From Prochlorococcus sp. AG-347-K10 (GTDB taxonomy: Bacteria > Cyanobacteriota > Cyanobacteriia > PCC-6307 > Cyanobiaceae), in NCBI GenBank assembly GCA_003278955.1, contig QCCB01000003.1:24379-88378 (forward strand): 64,000 bases of DNA. Reading direction: 5' to 3'. The translations under genes and the position numbers were made by a program. Of the stretch, positions 50,991-60,965 are shown one piece after another; position 1 is the first letter of the stretch; each line of letters starts with the position of its first letter. Below the pieces are notes generated by a model. It was not told the DNA's origin. It ran no database searches and saw only the letters and a list, made by a program, of their open reading frames with translations.

Positions 50991-52193
50991 TTGTTTAAAA
51001 TTTTAATATTAAGTAATGGGCATGGAGAAGATTTATCTGGCAGTCTAATAGCTAAGCAATTCGTAAAAATTGGTTATTCTGTTCACGCTTTGCCAATTGT
51101 TGGTAAAGGAAACCATTACGAAAAAGAAAAAATTAAGATTATAGGTAAAACTAAAGAATTTAGAACTGGGGGAATTGGCTATAATTCTTTTAAGGGAAGA
51201 ATTACTGAGATATTAGGCGGAGAAATATTTTATCTTCTAAAAAGATTATATTTAACTTTTAAAATAAGAAAAAAATATGATTATTTTTTTGTAGTTGGAG
51301 ATATTGTGCCAGTTTTTTTTGCATGGATTTGTAAGAAAGATTTTTTTACATATCTAGTTGCTTATTCCAGCCATTATGAAGGGAAGTTAAAATTACCATG
51401 GCCTTCTAAATTTTTTTTGCTCTCACAAAAAGCAAAAAAAATATATACGAGAGACTCCCTTACAGCTAATGATTTAACATTTCAATTAAAAAAGAAAGTC
51501 TCTTTTTTAGGCAATCCATTTATGGATAAATTTTTTCCTAGAAACAGAGAATTAAATAAGGCTGAATTTAGTATTGGATTATTTCCAGGAAGTAGATTCC
51601 CTGAGATTTTAGATAATTTCGTGTTGATTTTAGAGGTATTAGAGGCATTGTCAGATTTAAGATATTTTCAAAAAATTCAGTTTAATTTTGCAATAGTTAA
51701 TGCTATATCTTCATTAAAAATAAAGGAGCTTTTTCAAAAAAGGGGATGGTTTAAAATAGAAAATATAAAAGATAATAATCTCTTGAAATTTCAATATAAA
51801 TTTTTAGAAGTGAATATATATTGGAATAATTTTGACAAAATATTATTGAAAAGTAGATGCTGTATCAGCATGGCAGGAACAGCTGCAGAGCAAGCGATTG
51901 GATTAGGAAAACCAGTTATTCAGATTGAAGGTAAAGGTCCACAATTTACAAAAACTTTTGCAGAAGCGCAAAGACGTTTGCTTGGAAAATATGTTTTTTG
52001 TGCCAGTAATTATAAAGATAAGAATGATCAAATCAATCAGACAATAAAATTGCTCATAAAAATAATATATCTTATTCAGATAAATAAGAAGTTTATTATT
52101 TCATGTAATGAAAATGCCAAAAAAAGACTGGGTGAAAACAAAGCTTCTCTTAAAATGGTTGATGACGTCAATATTGTTATAAAAAATGACTAA
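50991..52193 (+). CDS. Lipid-A-disaccharide synthase-related glycosyltransferase-like protein (TIGR03492-like)
   Basis: ILILSNGHGEDLSGSLIAKQ, GLFPGSRFPEI, CISMAGTAAEQAIGLGKPVIQIEGKGPQFT. Confidence 0.83.
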   Translation: MFKILILSNGHGEDLSGSLIAKQFVKIGYSVHALPIVGKGNHYEKEKIKIIGKTKEFRTGGIGYNSFKGRITEILGGEIFYLLKRLYLTFKIRKKYDYFFVVGDIVPVFFAWICKKDFFTYLVAYSSHYEGKLKLPWPSKFFLLSQKAKKIYTRDSLTANDLTFQLKKKVSFLGNPFMDKFFPRNRELNKAEFSIGLFPGSRFPEILDNFVLILEVLEALSDLRYFQKIQFNFAIVNAISSLKIKELFQKRGWFKIENIKDNNLLKFQYKFLEVNIYWNNFDKILLKSRCCISMAGTAAEQAIGLGKPVIQIEGKGPQFTKTFAEAQRRLLGKYVFCASNYKDKNDQINQTIKLLIKIIYLIQINKKFIISCNENAKKRLGENKASLKMVDDVNIVIKND

Positions 52194-52455
52194 GGAGAAT
52201 AATCAAAATAAGTTAAAAAAAATTATTGATAATTTGTTATTAATAAATTTATTTACAGTCATTTTTTTTGCAATATTTTTTATTTTTGCAATCATTATGC
52301 AAATAAATGGCATATTTATTTTTATTAATTTGATTCAAATAGTTTGGAATCCTCTTGTAGTTCCATTGATAACAATTCTTATTATTAGTACTTTAGTAAA
52401 TGGTATTAATTCTTGGTGGAGGCGTAAATTGCTTTCTCAAGAAGAGGATATTTAA
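52186..52455 (+). CDS. Small membrane protein (hypothetical)
   Basis: 89 aa, two TM segments, overlaps upstream gene by 8 nt. Confidence 0.55.
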   Translation: MTKENNQNKLKKIIDNLLLINLFTVIFFAIFFIFAIIMQINGIFIFINLIQIVWNPLVVPLITILIISTLVNGINSWWRRKLLSQEEDI

Positions 52456-53332
52456 AAGTATAATTTTTGAGTTTACTGCTAATTACTTTTTGCCCTTCTA
52501 AGACAACTTTTGCTCCATCTCCTAACAATATTTTTAAAACCGCTCCAGGCACTGGAAGTAAATTTGGTCTATTCAGACATTTGCCTAAAGTCTTAGAAAA
52601 GTCTCTCATTAATACTGGATTTGGTGCGACAGCATTAAATACGCCCGAATACTTTTTATCAACTAATGCTTGAGTAATTAATGCACATAAATCAGTTCTA
52701 TGAATCCAACTCATCCATTGCTTACCATCTCCAATTGGTCCACCTAATCCAACTTTAAATATAGGGAGCATTTTTCCTAATGCTCCGCCATCTGCCTCTA
52801 GAACAATACCAATTCTAAAAATAACTAACCTTGAGAAAAATGGTTTTTCAGCAGCGACCGCTTCCCATTTTTTGCAAAGAATAGCTAAAAAGTCTTTTCC
52901 TTCAATACTATTTTCAGTGAATTCACCAGACAAACTTGTACCGTAATAACCTATTGCTGATCCATTTATGATGACTTTTGGGTTGATTTTGAAATTTTGA
53001 AGGGTCTTCATCATAAATTTCGTGGTGTTAATGCGACTATTTTCAATCTTTTGTTTTTGTTCAGAAGTCCATTTTTTTTCTGCTATTGGTTCCCCCATCA
53101 AGTTAATAATTCCATCTGCCTCTCTTAAAATATTTAGAAGATTCTCGTTATTCCAGTTTTTTTCTTTTGATAAATCGATTTGAAAAAATTTAAACTTATT
53201 GAAATCTAAATTAATCTTTAATTTACTTATGGGTTTTCTACTTACAATGTATATTTCGTGATTTTTATTGAGTAGTGTGGGTATTAATTCTTTACCAACA
53301 AATCCAGTACAGCCAAGTAGTAAAAGACGCAT
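52406..53332 (-). CDS. TIGR01777 family NAD-dependent epimerase/dehydratase
   Basis: LLLGCTGFVGKELIPTLLNKNHEIYIVSRKP, NGSAIGYYG, PFFSRLVIFRIGIVL. Confidence 0.9.
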   Translation of the reverse strand: MRLLLLGCTGFVGKELIPTLLNKNHEIYIVSRKPISKLKINLDFNKFKFFQIDLSKEKNWNNENLLNILREADGIINLMGEPIAEKKWTSEQKQKIENSRINTTKFMMKTLQNFKINPKVIINGSAIGYYGTSLSGEFTENSIEGKDFLAILCKKWEAVAAEKPFFSRLVIFRIGIVLEADGGALGKMLPIFKVGLGGPIGDGKQWMSWIHRTDLCALITQALVDKKYSGVFNAVAPNPVLMRDFSKTLGKCLNRPNLLPVPGAVLKILLGDGAKVVLEGQKVISSKLKNYTFKYPLLEKAIYASTKN

Positions 53333-53467
53333 AACATATAGATGTTTATCACTTAAGGCTATTAAATTTTTTAGACAATTGTAATTATTATTCCGTTATA
53401 AATTTTTTTTAATATTTTGCAAACAAGTTTTTGTATAATAAATGTCAAATGACTTTTTTAATTCATT

Positions 53468-53704
53468 ATGACAGATTCTATTCAAAAGCAACCTCTCAAG
53501 AAAGGAAGCTTAGTTTTTGTCGATAGAGAAAGTTATATAAAAAGCATCGAGGCGTTAGCCAGTGATAATGATCTGCCTAATTATGTCTTTGAAGGTCCTG
53601 GAGAGATTCTTTTACTCAAAGACGAATATGCTCAGGTTCGGTGGCGTAGACCTGTTCCAGATGTTTGGTTGAAATTAGATCAACTTAAAGAATATAGTCA
53701 ATAA
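53468..53704 (+). CDS. ndhO: NAD(P)H-quinone oxidoreductase subunit O
   Basis: KKGSLVFVDRESYIKSIEALASDNDLPNYVFEGPGEILLLKDEYAQVRWRRPVPDVWLKLDQL. Confidence 0.92.
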   Translation: MTDSIQKQPLKKGSLVFVDRESYIKSIEALASDNDLPNYVFEGPGEILLLKDEYAQVRWRRPVPDVWLKLDQLKEYSQ

Positions 53705-53714
53705 AATTCTATAT

Positions 53715-54392
53715 CTAAAAGTTTTTATTTTTTTTCTCTCTAGACATCTTTAATTGGATTATTTTTGCTTCTTTGATCATTTCTTTACCATCAAATAAGT
53801 AATTATCAACGTACCCTTGTGTATATCTATCAAATTCTGATAGTGCATCTTTAACTTGAGAAAAACAATGATAAAGATCGAGGCCTAAAGCTGAAATAGA
53901 CTTTGGAACTATTTTTTTGTTATAAATTTTTTCAACTCGTTCTATTTTCTTTTGTGAAAGATTTATGTAACTGCAAAAATTTTCCATTAGTTGCTCATCA
54001 TATGGATCTGCAGATAGTTCTTTTATTTCGTTCTTCAAAGGTTTAATTATTTGACTAATTAATCTATTTATCGGAGTGTAAATATCTTTAATCCATGTTT
54101 CAACTTCTTTGTCTTTAATTGACGAATTATATTTTTTTGAGTTAAATTTCTCTTCCCAATTTTCATTTAATGAATCAAATGATGAACTGGAAGAATAAAG
54201 ACTTCTATCATATTGTTTTTTTTTAATAGGATCACTTAGAATTTCCCAGGCATTTTGTATTGCAAGAAATCGTTCTTTCTTTCCGCCTGCATCAGGATGA
54301 TGTTGCTTAACTAAAGAACGATATGAGGATTTAATTTCACTTTTGGTTGCATTTTTTTTGAGGCCTAATTCTTCATATAAATTTTTTTCCAT
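53715..54392 (-). CDS. DnaJ-domain protein
   Basis: LYEELGLKKNATKSEIKSSYRSLVKQHHPDAGG J-domain with HPD. Confidence 0.9.
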   Translation of the reverse strand: MEKNLYEELGLKKNATKSEIKSSYRSLVKQHHPDAGGKKERFLAIQNAWEILSDPIKKKQYDRSLYSSSSSFDSLNENWEEKFNSKKYNSSIKDKEVETWIKDIYTPINRLISQIIKPLKNEIKELSADPYDEQLMENFCSYINLSQKKIERVEKIYNKKIVPKSISALGLDLYHCFSQVKDALSEFDRYTQGYVDNYLFDGKEMIKEAKIIQLKMSREKKNKNF

Positions 54393-54408
54393 TTTTAAAA
54401 ATTATGAA

Positions 54409-55398
54409 TTAAAGATAACCATCTTTTCTGGCTAGAATTGAGGAATTCGATTCAAACATTGCTGTTGATAGATATCTTTCACCAAAACTTGGAAGAATAA
54501 CTATCAATCTTTTATCAATTAGTTCTTCCCTTTTACCAATTTTAATAGTTGCTGCTAAAGCGGCACCACTGCTTATGCCAGATAAAAGACCTTCCAATCG
54601 AGCTAATAAACGTCCATAATAAAATGCTTCATCATCTTCTATTTTTATAATTTCATCAATTAATTTAGTATTAAGTACTTTTGGCACGAAACCTGCTCCA
54701 ATTCCTTGAATCGAATGAGATCCTGCTTTTTCTCCTGATATGACAGCACTTTTTTTGGGCTCTACAGCATAAATTTTGCAATTTGGATTTACTTTTTTTA
54801 AAAAACGTGCGCAACCAGTAATTGTACCTCCTGTGCCTACTCCTGTAATTAGTCCATCTAAATTGTTATTGGATTGAGCCCATATTTCTTGAGCCGTTGT
54901 TCTTTCATGAATATCTGGATTAGCAAAGTTTTCAAATTGATTAAATTGATAGCTGTTAGTAATGCTTGTAGACAACTCATTAGCTAAATCTAAAGCTCCT
55001 TTCATTCCTTCTCTTCCTGGCGTTAGCTGTAATTCAGCTCCATATGCTCTCAACATTGCCCTTCTTTCAATACTCATTGTATCTGGCATAGTCAATATCA
55101 ATTTATAGCCTTTCGCTGCAGCCACCATTGCTAATGCGATTCCAGTATTTCCACTTGTTGCTTCAATTAACGTTGTTTTATCTGGAGTTATCAATCCTTC
55201 TTCTTCAGCTTTACATAACATTGAATAAGCGATGCGATCTTTAACTGACGCTGATGGATTGAAACTTTCTAGTTTGGCTATTATTTCGGCATGACAATTA
55301 AAATACTTTCTGATTCGATTTAATTGAACTAACGGGGTATTTCCAACTAGAGAAGTTATATCATTTGCGATTTCCATGAAATGATTATTAAATTGCAA
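54409..55398 (-). CDS. cysK: Cysteine synthase
   Basis: ESFNPSASVKDRIAYSM, EATSGNTGIALA, GVGTGGTITG, GISSGAALAA. Confidence 0.94.
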   Translation of the reverse strand: MQFNNHFMEIANDITSLVGNTPLVQLNRIRKYFNCHAEIIAKLESFNPSASVKDRIAYSMLCKAEEEGLITPDKTTLIEATSGNTGIALAMVAAAKGYKLILTMPDTMSIERRAMLRAYGAELQLTPGREGMKGALDLANELSTSITNSYQFNQFENFANPDIHERTTAQEIWAQSNNNLDGLITGVGTGGTITGCARFLKKVNPNCKIYAVEPKKSAVISGEKAGSHSIQGIGAGFVPKVLNTKLIDEIIKIEDDEAFYYGRLLARLEGLLSGISSGAALAATIKIGKREELIDKRLIVILPSFGERYLSTAMFESNSSILARKDGYL

Positions 55399-55530
55399 AT
55401 TTAAATTTTCTTTTTATATAGTAATTGTATTAACAGATCTTTTATATAATATTCTCAAAAGAATTTAATTAATCATAACTTTCTGCATAAAAATATTTAT
55501 TATTATAAAAGTTAGTCCTCTATAATTATT

Positions 55531-55806
55531 ATGTTTTCTGTTGAATTAGGTCTGAGATATTCACCTTTTCCACTTTCAATTCAGAAGAAAGAATTTGAAG
55601 AAGTCAAACGAATTTATAATGAAATAAAAAGTTTAATGAATGAAAACTCAGAATCCTCAAACTTGGTTGAATTAAGGTGTGATAAGGTCCAAGATAAATT
55701 AATTGCTGTAAGAGCTAAAGAAATCATTTCTGTTCAAATATATGAAAAATCATCAGTAGCAGGAGGAGCTAAAAGACCAGGATTTTCTCTCAATATAGAT
55801 TCATAG
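55531..55806 (+). CDS. Conserved hypothetical protein
   Basis: 91-aa ORF with its own intergenic start region. Confidence 0.65.
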   Translation: MFSVELGLRYSPFPLSIQKKEFEEVKRIYNEIKSLMNENSESSNLVELRCDKVQDKLIAVRAKEIISVQIYEKSSVAGGAKRPGFSLNIDS

Positions 55807-55811
55807 AATTA

Positions 55812-56486
55812 ATGCGAGATTCTCTTGAAAACGAAATTCCTCATATTCTTTTCAAAGATGTCTCATTTTCATATCCTGGAAAACATGAAAATTTAATTTT
55901 TAAATGTAATTTCTCAATAAAAAAACCAGGATTCTGGATGATCGTCGGTAAAAACGGGAGTGGAAAAAGCACCCTTTTAAAATTAATTAATGGCATAATT
56001 AAACCCAGAAATGGAATCATTAATTCAAAAGCAGATATAGGTATGGTATTTCAAAACCCTGATCACCAAATATTGATGCCAAATTGTAGGAGCGAACTCC
56101 TTTTAAACATTAACCAAAATATAAGTGATGATGAAGTTAACAAAAAAATCGAATATGTGCTTGATCAGGTGGGATTGACTGGTTTTGAAAAAAGGCCAGT
56201 ACATACCTTAAGCGGTGGGCAAAAACAACGCTTAACAATTGCATGCGTTCTTATTAGTAATAGAAATTTTATTCTTTTAGATGAGCCTACAGCGTTACTT
56301 GATCAAAGTAGTCAATTAAAAGTTTTAAAAACTATTAAAAATCTCACAAGTGATCATAAAAAACCTTTATCCGCTTTATGGATAACTCACCGTTATGAAG
56401 AATTAATTTACGCTGATTCAGTCGCAGAGTTGAAAAATGGTTTTTTATCTAGCTGGCAAGAACCATCAAAATTTCAATATAATTAA
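55812..56486 (+). CDS. ABC transporter ATP-binding protein (ECF/CbiO-like)
   Basis: GKNGSGKSTLLKLINGI, MVFQNPDHQI, LSGGQKQRLTIACVLISNRNFILLDEPTALLD. Confidence 0.9.
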   Translation: MRDSLENEIPHILFKDVSFSYPGKHENLIFKCNFSIKKPGFWMIVGKNGSGKSTLLKLINGIIKPRNGIINSKADIGMVFQNPDHQILMPNCRSELLLNINQNISDDEVNKKIEYVLDQVGLTGFEKRPVHTLSGGQKQRLTIACVLISNRNFILLDEPTALLDQSSQLKVLKTIKNLTSDHKKPLSALWITHRYEELIYADSVAELKNGFLSSWQEPSKFQYN

Positions 56487-56535
56487 ACTTTTTACTTGTC
56501 ATAAGGCACTTTAAAGAGTTAAATTCACATTATAT

Positions 56536-56607
<72 letters not shown>

Positions 56608-56625
56608 TTCAATAACTAATTCAGT

Positions 56626-56656
56626 AGACTTCAGATTTTGCATTTGAGGTCTTTTT
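56626..56656 (+). terminator. Probable intrinsic terminator downstream of tRNA-Asn
   Basis: AGACTTCA ... TGAGGTCT 8-bp stem (one G-T pair) followed by TTTT. Confidence 0.5.
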
Positions 56657-56732
56657 AATGCCTGATTGGGTTGATTTTAAGATGGTTTCTGGATCAATTA
56701 AATCAATCTTATATTAAGTAAGTTTTAAATTT

Positions 56733-57707
56733 TTAATTTAAATTTAAACAATTTAACTTCAAATATAAAGAGACTACTTTTTCTTTTAATCCTGCATTAA
56801 TATTGCCTTTAATATCTTTTTTTGATTCTTTAAATTCAAAATTATAACATTCTTTTATTTTTACAATTTCTTGAATCTGGTACCAGTAATCTTCCGATGA
56901 ACAAAGTTTTTCATAGGATATAAAATGGACGTTTCTCTTGTTTTTTAAAGCTTGAAAAGCATCTCTATAGGTAAGGTACCACTGTTCAATCCAATGATTT
57001 ATTTCTAAATCTTTATGAAAATTTAGATTATGATTATTAATAGGAATATAATTTGGACCAAATTCTGTATGTCCAATCCATTGCATATATTTTGATATAA
57101 ATTTATCGTCTCCAGCATCTTTTATAAATTTTTTATGTTGAGTCAGTAAAGAGTACGCATGCTGTATTGGTTCTCTAAAAGGAATAAGTATCTTTGATTG
57201 AGTAAAAATTGATGAAATGAGTTCAACCCTTTTTATATTTTGATTATTTTTACTAAGATATCTCCCTTTTTTGTACTTATGAATAATATTTCCTATATAA
57301 ATTCTAAACTTATCTTCTAATTCTTCATACTCTTCTTCAGCAAAAGTTTTCCAAAATACTTCCTCAAATGCTTCTGGTGAATCTGTAGACACCTTAATTC
57401 CATCTTTATGTGCTCTTTCCTTAAACTCTAAATTTTTCTTATTAAAGGATATTTTAGACCAAAGGTTAGGAGCTAAGACAAATGGCATATCAGAATAAGA
57501 GAGAGATGCAAAAATATTTGATTTATAAAGTGCATTTAATAGTATTGTTGTCCCTGCGCGTGCAAGTCCTGTTATAAAGATATGGTTTTCAGTTTCACTC
57601 AACGGCGATATATTTTTGCTTTCAAAATCAAAAGTCACTTCTCGCATAAATTGCGATGAAAGTGCAAATTTATGTAACTTTTGTTCCAACCAAGAATAAT
57701 TATTCAT
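56733..57707 (-). CDS. Sulfotransferase family protein
   Basis: HIFITGLARAGTTILLNALYKS PAPS-binding-type loop; ILIPFREPIQHAYSLLTQHKKF. Confidence 0.82.
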   Translation of the reverse strand: MNNYSWLEQKLHKFALSSQFMREVTFDFESKNISPLSETENHIFITGLARAGTTILLNALYKSNIFASLSYSDMPFVLAPNLWSKISFNKKNLEFKERAHKDGIKVSTDSPEAFEEVFWKTFAEEEYEELEDKFRIYIGNIIHKYKKGRYLSKNNQNIKRVELISSIFTQSKILIPFREPIQHAYSLLTQHKKFIKDAGDDKFISKYMQWIGHTEFGPNYIPINNHNLNFHKDLEINHWIEQWYLTYRDAFQALKNKRNVHFISYEKLCSSEDYWYQIQEIVKIKECYNFEFKESKKDIKGNINAGLKEKVVSLYLKLNCLNLN

Positions 57708-58060
57708 CTAAAAATAAGTTTTCTGATGAAGGCATAACTAAATGTAAACAATATAGATTCAATTATCCCCTTTATCGAAAATGTGAACTCAAAGAAACCA
57801 TCTAAAACCTTATCTGCAATAACAAAAATAAAAATAATCAAAATAAATATTAATAACATTTGCAATGAAATGGTCATCATCCGAATGGAATATTTAGGGA
57901 TAATATATTCTTTCCTATGATCACTAATATTTTTATTATAAATGATATTAATTGCTTTCTTGCTAACTTTAACTAGCGAATTGATTAAAGAGATATAATT
58001 AGACTTGATAAATATTTCAGCAGACAAAAAACAAATAAATAAAAGAATCAGATGGTTCAC
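57704..58060 (-). CDS. Small membrane protein (hypothetical)
   Basis: 118 aa with two or more TM segments; start/stop overlap on both sides. Confidence 0.6.
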   Translation of the reverse strand: MNHLILLFICFLSAEIFIKSNYISLINSLVKVSKKAINIIYNKNISDHRKEYIIPKYSIRMMTISLQMLLIFILIIFIFVIADKVLDGFFEFTFSIKGIIESILFTFSYAFIRKLIFR

Positions 58061-58287
58061 TTTCTTTGATTAATATTATTCTTATTTTTAGATAATCTAT
58101 TTTTCTTTTTCTTATTTTTAAATGCTCTTTTGATTGGATAATAAAGAATACCCCATAATCCTAGAAAGAATGCTGCAATGATTCCAAAAATTGCTGCGAT
58201 AACTCCACCTCCCATCCCAGGTCCTATATATGCGAAAAATGGAGATATGTTAACGAGGATTATAGAAATAAAAATAGATTCAGTCAT
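58057..58287 (-). CDS. Small membrane protein with YIGPGMGGG motif
   Basis: 76 aa, FAYIGPGMGGGVIAAIFGIIAAFFLGLWGILYYPIKRAFKNKKKKNR. Confidence 0.65.
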   Translation of the reverse strand: MTESIFISIILVNISPFFAYIGPGMGGGVIAAIFGIIAAFFLGLWGILYYPIKRAFKNKKKKNRLSKNKNNINQRK

Positions 58288-59641
58288 TACATTTGTATTT
58301 TGAATTTAAGAAGTTCTTAACTATTGTAATATCTTGTGCACTATGCAATATTCTTGACCAACCAAGACGATAAACTTTACCATCAGCAGCACGATTATAG
58401 TGTTGCCACCTTAATGTTCCATCAGAGTTAAAATAAATTGTTCTAGCACGATTAGATTCTTCTAAAAACAGATCTCCATTAGATAAAATTTCACTTCTAC
58501 CTTCTGTATGAGTTGAAATGTTGTTATCTATTAAAGAATTTTTCAAATAAGAAGAAAATTCTTTAGTTTTAAAATTATAAATATTAACTTCATTGTTACC
58601 ATCAATTTTAATACCCTTGTAAGTTCTAAGCATTTTATTGTTAAAAACAGCTATTCTATTTTTATCCAATATGTCAACATCATGTTGACTCAAAAAAGGA
58701 CCATTTATTGTTTTAATTATTTTGTTAGTAGATGGTCGATAAAGAATAATTAAAGATAAATCTCTAAGAGATAAGAAAACATCGCCTTTTTTCCAAAACG
58801 GTCCATCAAAATCAACTGGTTGTATATCATTCAAATGAATAGGATCATTTTTTTGTTTTCCTTGACCAAATAACAGATATCTAAATCCATTATCAATCAA
58901 TATTTGAGAAACTGATTTTTGAAATAATATTGTTCCATTTGGTGATAATTTAACAATACCATCATCTCTATATCCGCCATCTTGAGGGATAACTCTTTTT
59001 ACTAAATCTCCAGGAATTGATTGAGGATAAATATGGTTAGGTGCCCATAAATTTCCATCAATATCTTTTTCTATAGAATGATGGAACAGGTCACTTGTGT
59101 TTTGAAATAATAAATTAGAGCAAGAATCAATCTTACGAATTGGTGCGTCCTGATCCAGAAATACCAAACCCCTATCATTTAGTAAAATAGGATGACTTAA
59201 CAAACTACGAGAATTATTTTTATCTCTATTCAAATATTTAAACTCATCAACTTTTTGAATCTGATTATTAAATCTATTTAGGTTTGGATTCCATTTATGT
59301 AAAACCTGAAATGTTGTTAAGTCTACAAGTTCAACTACAGCTGTTTTTAGATTCCCATCATATCTAGATAGTAAAAGATAGGATTCTTTATTATTTGGAG
59401 TGCCATTAAATCCATTTAAAGTAGGATAAAAATCACCAATTAAAAGATTATTTTTAAACATAATTTTTATATTTTTTGGTATTTCTGCTAAAAATAATGC
59501 TGTCTGTGAAAGTTTTCCTCCTTTTACTGTTCCTACTAATTCTTGTCTTACTAATATTCCAAAAATAGTAGTTAAAGGGAAAAACAATATTATTACTAAA
59601 TAAAGTATCCAAATTTCAATTTTCTTAAACATTAACTTCAT
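58280..59641 (-). CDS. Arylsulfotransferase (ASST)-like protein
   Basis: 453 aa, N-terminal TM anchor; DGNLWAPNHIYPQSIPGD, SQHDVDILDKNRIAVFNNK, SNRARTIYFNSDGTLRWQHYNRAADGKVYRLGWSRIL. Confidence 0.65.
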   Translation of the reverse strand: MKLMFKKIEIWILYLVIILFFPLTTIFGILVRQELVGTVKGGKLSQTALFLAEIPKNIKIMFKNNLLIGDFYPTLNGFNGTPNNKESYLLLSRYDGNLKTAVVELVDLTTFQVLHKWNPNLNRFNNQIQKVDEFKYLNRDKNNSRSLLSHPILLNDRGLVFLDQDAPIRKIDSCSNLLFQNTSDLFHHSIEKDIDGNLWAPNHIYPQSIPGDLVKRVIPQDGGYRDDGIVKLSPNGTILFQKSVSQILIDNGFRYLLFGQGKQKNDPIHLNDIQPVDFDGPFWKKGDVFLSLRDLSLIILYRPSTNKIIKTINGPFLSQHDVDILDKNRIAVFNNKMLRTYKGIKIDGNNEVNIYNFKTKEFSSYLKNSLIDNNISTHTEGRSEILSNGDLFLEESNRARTIYFNSDGTLRWQHYNRAADGKVYRLGWSRILHSAQDITIVKNFLNSKYKCND

Positions 59642-59706
59642 CGAATACTAAAAAAAATTATAAATTTTAAAGTTTATTTGTATTTTTTTTTAAATTAAGT
59701 TTGAAA

Positions 59707-59835
59707 TCAATAGAAATAATTTTTATTTTTTTTCACAATCGTAATCGCTAGTTTCAAGCCGACATAACCTAAACCTAAAATTGCAACCTTACAGCTTTCT
59801 ATTTTGGGTAAATCATTATCATTGTTAATAGCCAT
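59707..59835 (-). pseudogene. Truncated N-terminal fragment of a UDP-sugar dehydrogenase (TviB/WecC-like)
   Basis: Read by hand: 42 aa MAINNDNDLPKIESCKVAILGLGYVGLKLAITIVKKNKNYFY; GLGYVGL Rossmann start then stop. Confidence 0.7.
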
Positions 59836-60850
59836 AATATTCTTTATACCAATCAATAAATTTTTTAATACCAGTTTCTATGGAAACAAAAGATTTTGGA
59901 CCAATGATTTCCTCAAGCAAATGAGTATCAGCTTTTGTATTGGGTACATCCCCTTTATGCATTTTTAGATATTTCTTTTTTGCTTTTTTACCAAGATTTT
60001 GCTCAATTAAATTAATTAGATCAGACAAAACATAAGACTTTGAATTGCCAATATTTAAAATTCTGAAAGGAGCCCAACTAGAAGAAGGGTCAATTTGAGC
60101 TCTATCGTATTTTTTGTTATGACACGGTATATCTTCTAAAATACTTTTTACTCCCTCTACTATGTCATCAATATATGTAAAAGATCTACTCATATTACCA
60201 TTATTGAAAATCTCAATTTCTGAGTTATTGATAATTGCTTTTGTAAATAAATAAATAGCCATATCTGGCCTTCCCCAAGGTCCATATACTGTGAAAAATC
60301 TTAAGCCAGTTGTAGGTAATCCATAAAGATGACTATATGAATGTGCTAACAATTCATTAGATCGTTTTGTAACGGCATATAAATTTAGAGGATGATCAAC
60401 ATTTTCGGTCTCTTTGAAAAGTTTACTTGTATTACCTCCGTACACAGAACTACTGCTTGCATAAATAAAGTTTTTCGTATTAAATTCTTTTGCATTATCA
60501 ATAATGTTAAAAAATCCAGTAAAATTAGTTTCAACATATTCATCAGGATTTTCAATAGAGTATCTAACTCCTGCTTGTGCTGCAAGATTTATTACTATTT
60601 CCGGCCTATACTTAGAAAATAGATTTTTTATTAAATTCTTATCTTTTATATCACCATTTATTATAGTAAAATCCAGCGAATTTTCTTTAGTTAATTTTTC
60701 AATTAATTCAATTCTACTTTTTTTTAAATTTGTATCATAATAATCTGAAAAATTATCGATACCAATAACTGAATACCCCTCTAAAACAAGTTCTTTAGAT
60801 AAATGAAAACCTATAAAGCCAGCTGCACCTGTAATAAGAATATTTTTCAT
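59825..60850 (-). CDS. NAD-dependent epimerase (UDP-glucuronate/UDP-glucose 4-epimerase type)
   Basis: ILITGAAGFIGFHLSKELVLEGYSVIGIDNFSDYYD, YASSSSVYGGN, LYAVTKRSNELLAHSYSHLYGLPTTGLRFFTVYGPWGRPDMA. Confidence 0.92.
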   Translation of the reverse strand: MKNILITGAAGFIGFHLSKELVLEGYSVIGIDNFSDYYDTNLKKSRIELIEKLTKENSLDFTIINGDIKDKNLIKNLFSKYRPEIVINLAAQAGVRYSIENPDEYVETNFTGFFNIIDNAKEFNTKNFIYASSSSVYGGNTSKLFKETENVDHPLNLYAVTKRSNELLAHSYSHLYGLPTTGLRFFTVYGPWGRPDMAIYLFTKAIINNSEIEIFNNGNMSRSFTYIDDIVEGVKSILEDIPCHNKKYDRAQIDPSSSWAPFRILNIGNSKSYVLSDLINLIEQNLGKKAKKKYLKMHKGDVPNTKADTHLLEEIIGPKSFVSIETGIKKFIDWYKEYYGY

Positions 60851-60965
60851 ATATAAATATAATTTCCAAATAACACTTTTTTAGTATAATTTAAAGTCTG
60901 TACTTAAAAGTATATTTATAAATTCAAAATTCTAAAATATATGAAATAAGTTTTAACTTCTTAGA

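Noticed and set aside
60385-60740. Three ORFs (60385-60585, 60392-60622, 60504-60740) in the epimerase
   Set aside because: Shadow frames within a well-supported epimerase
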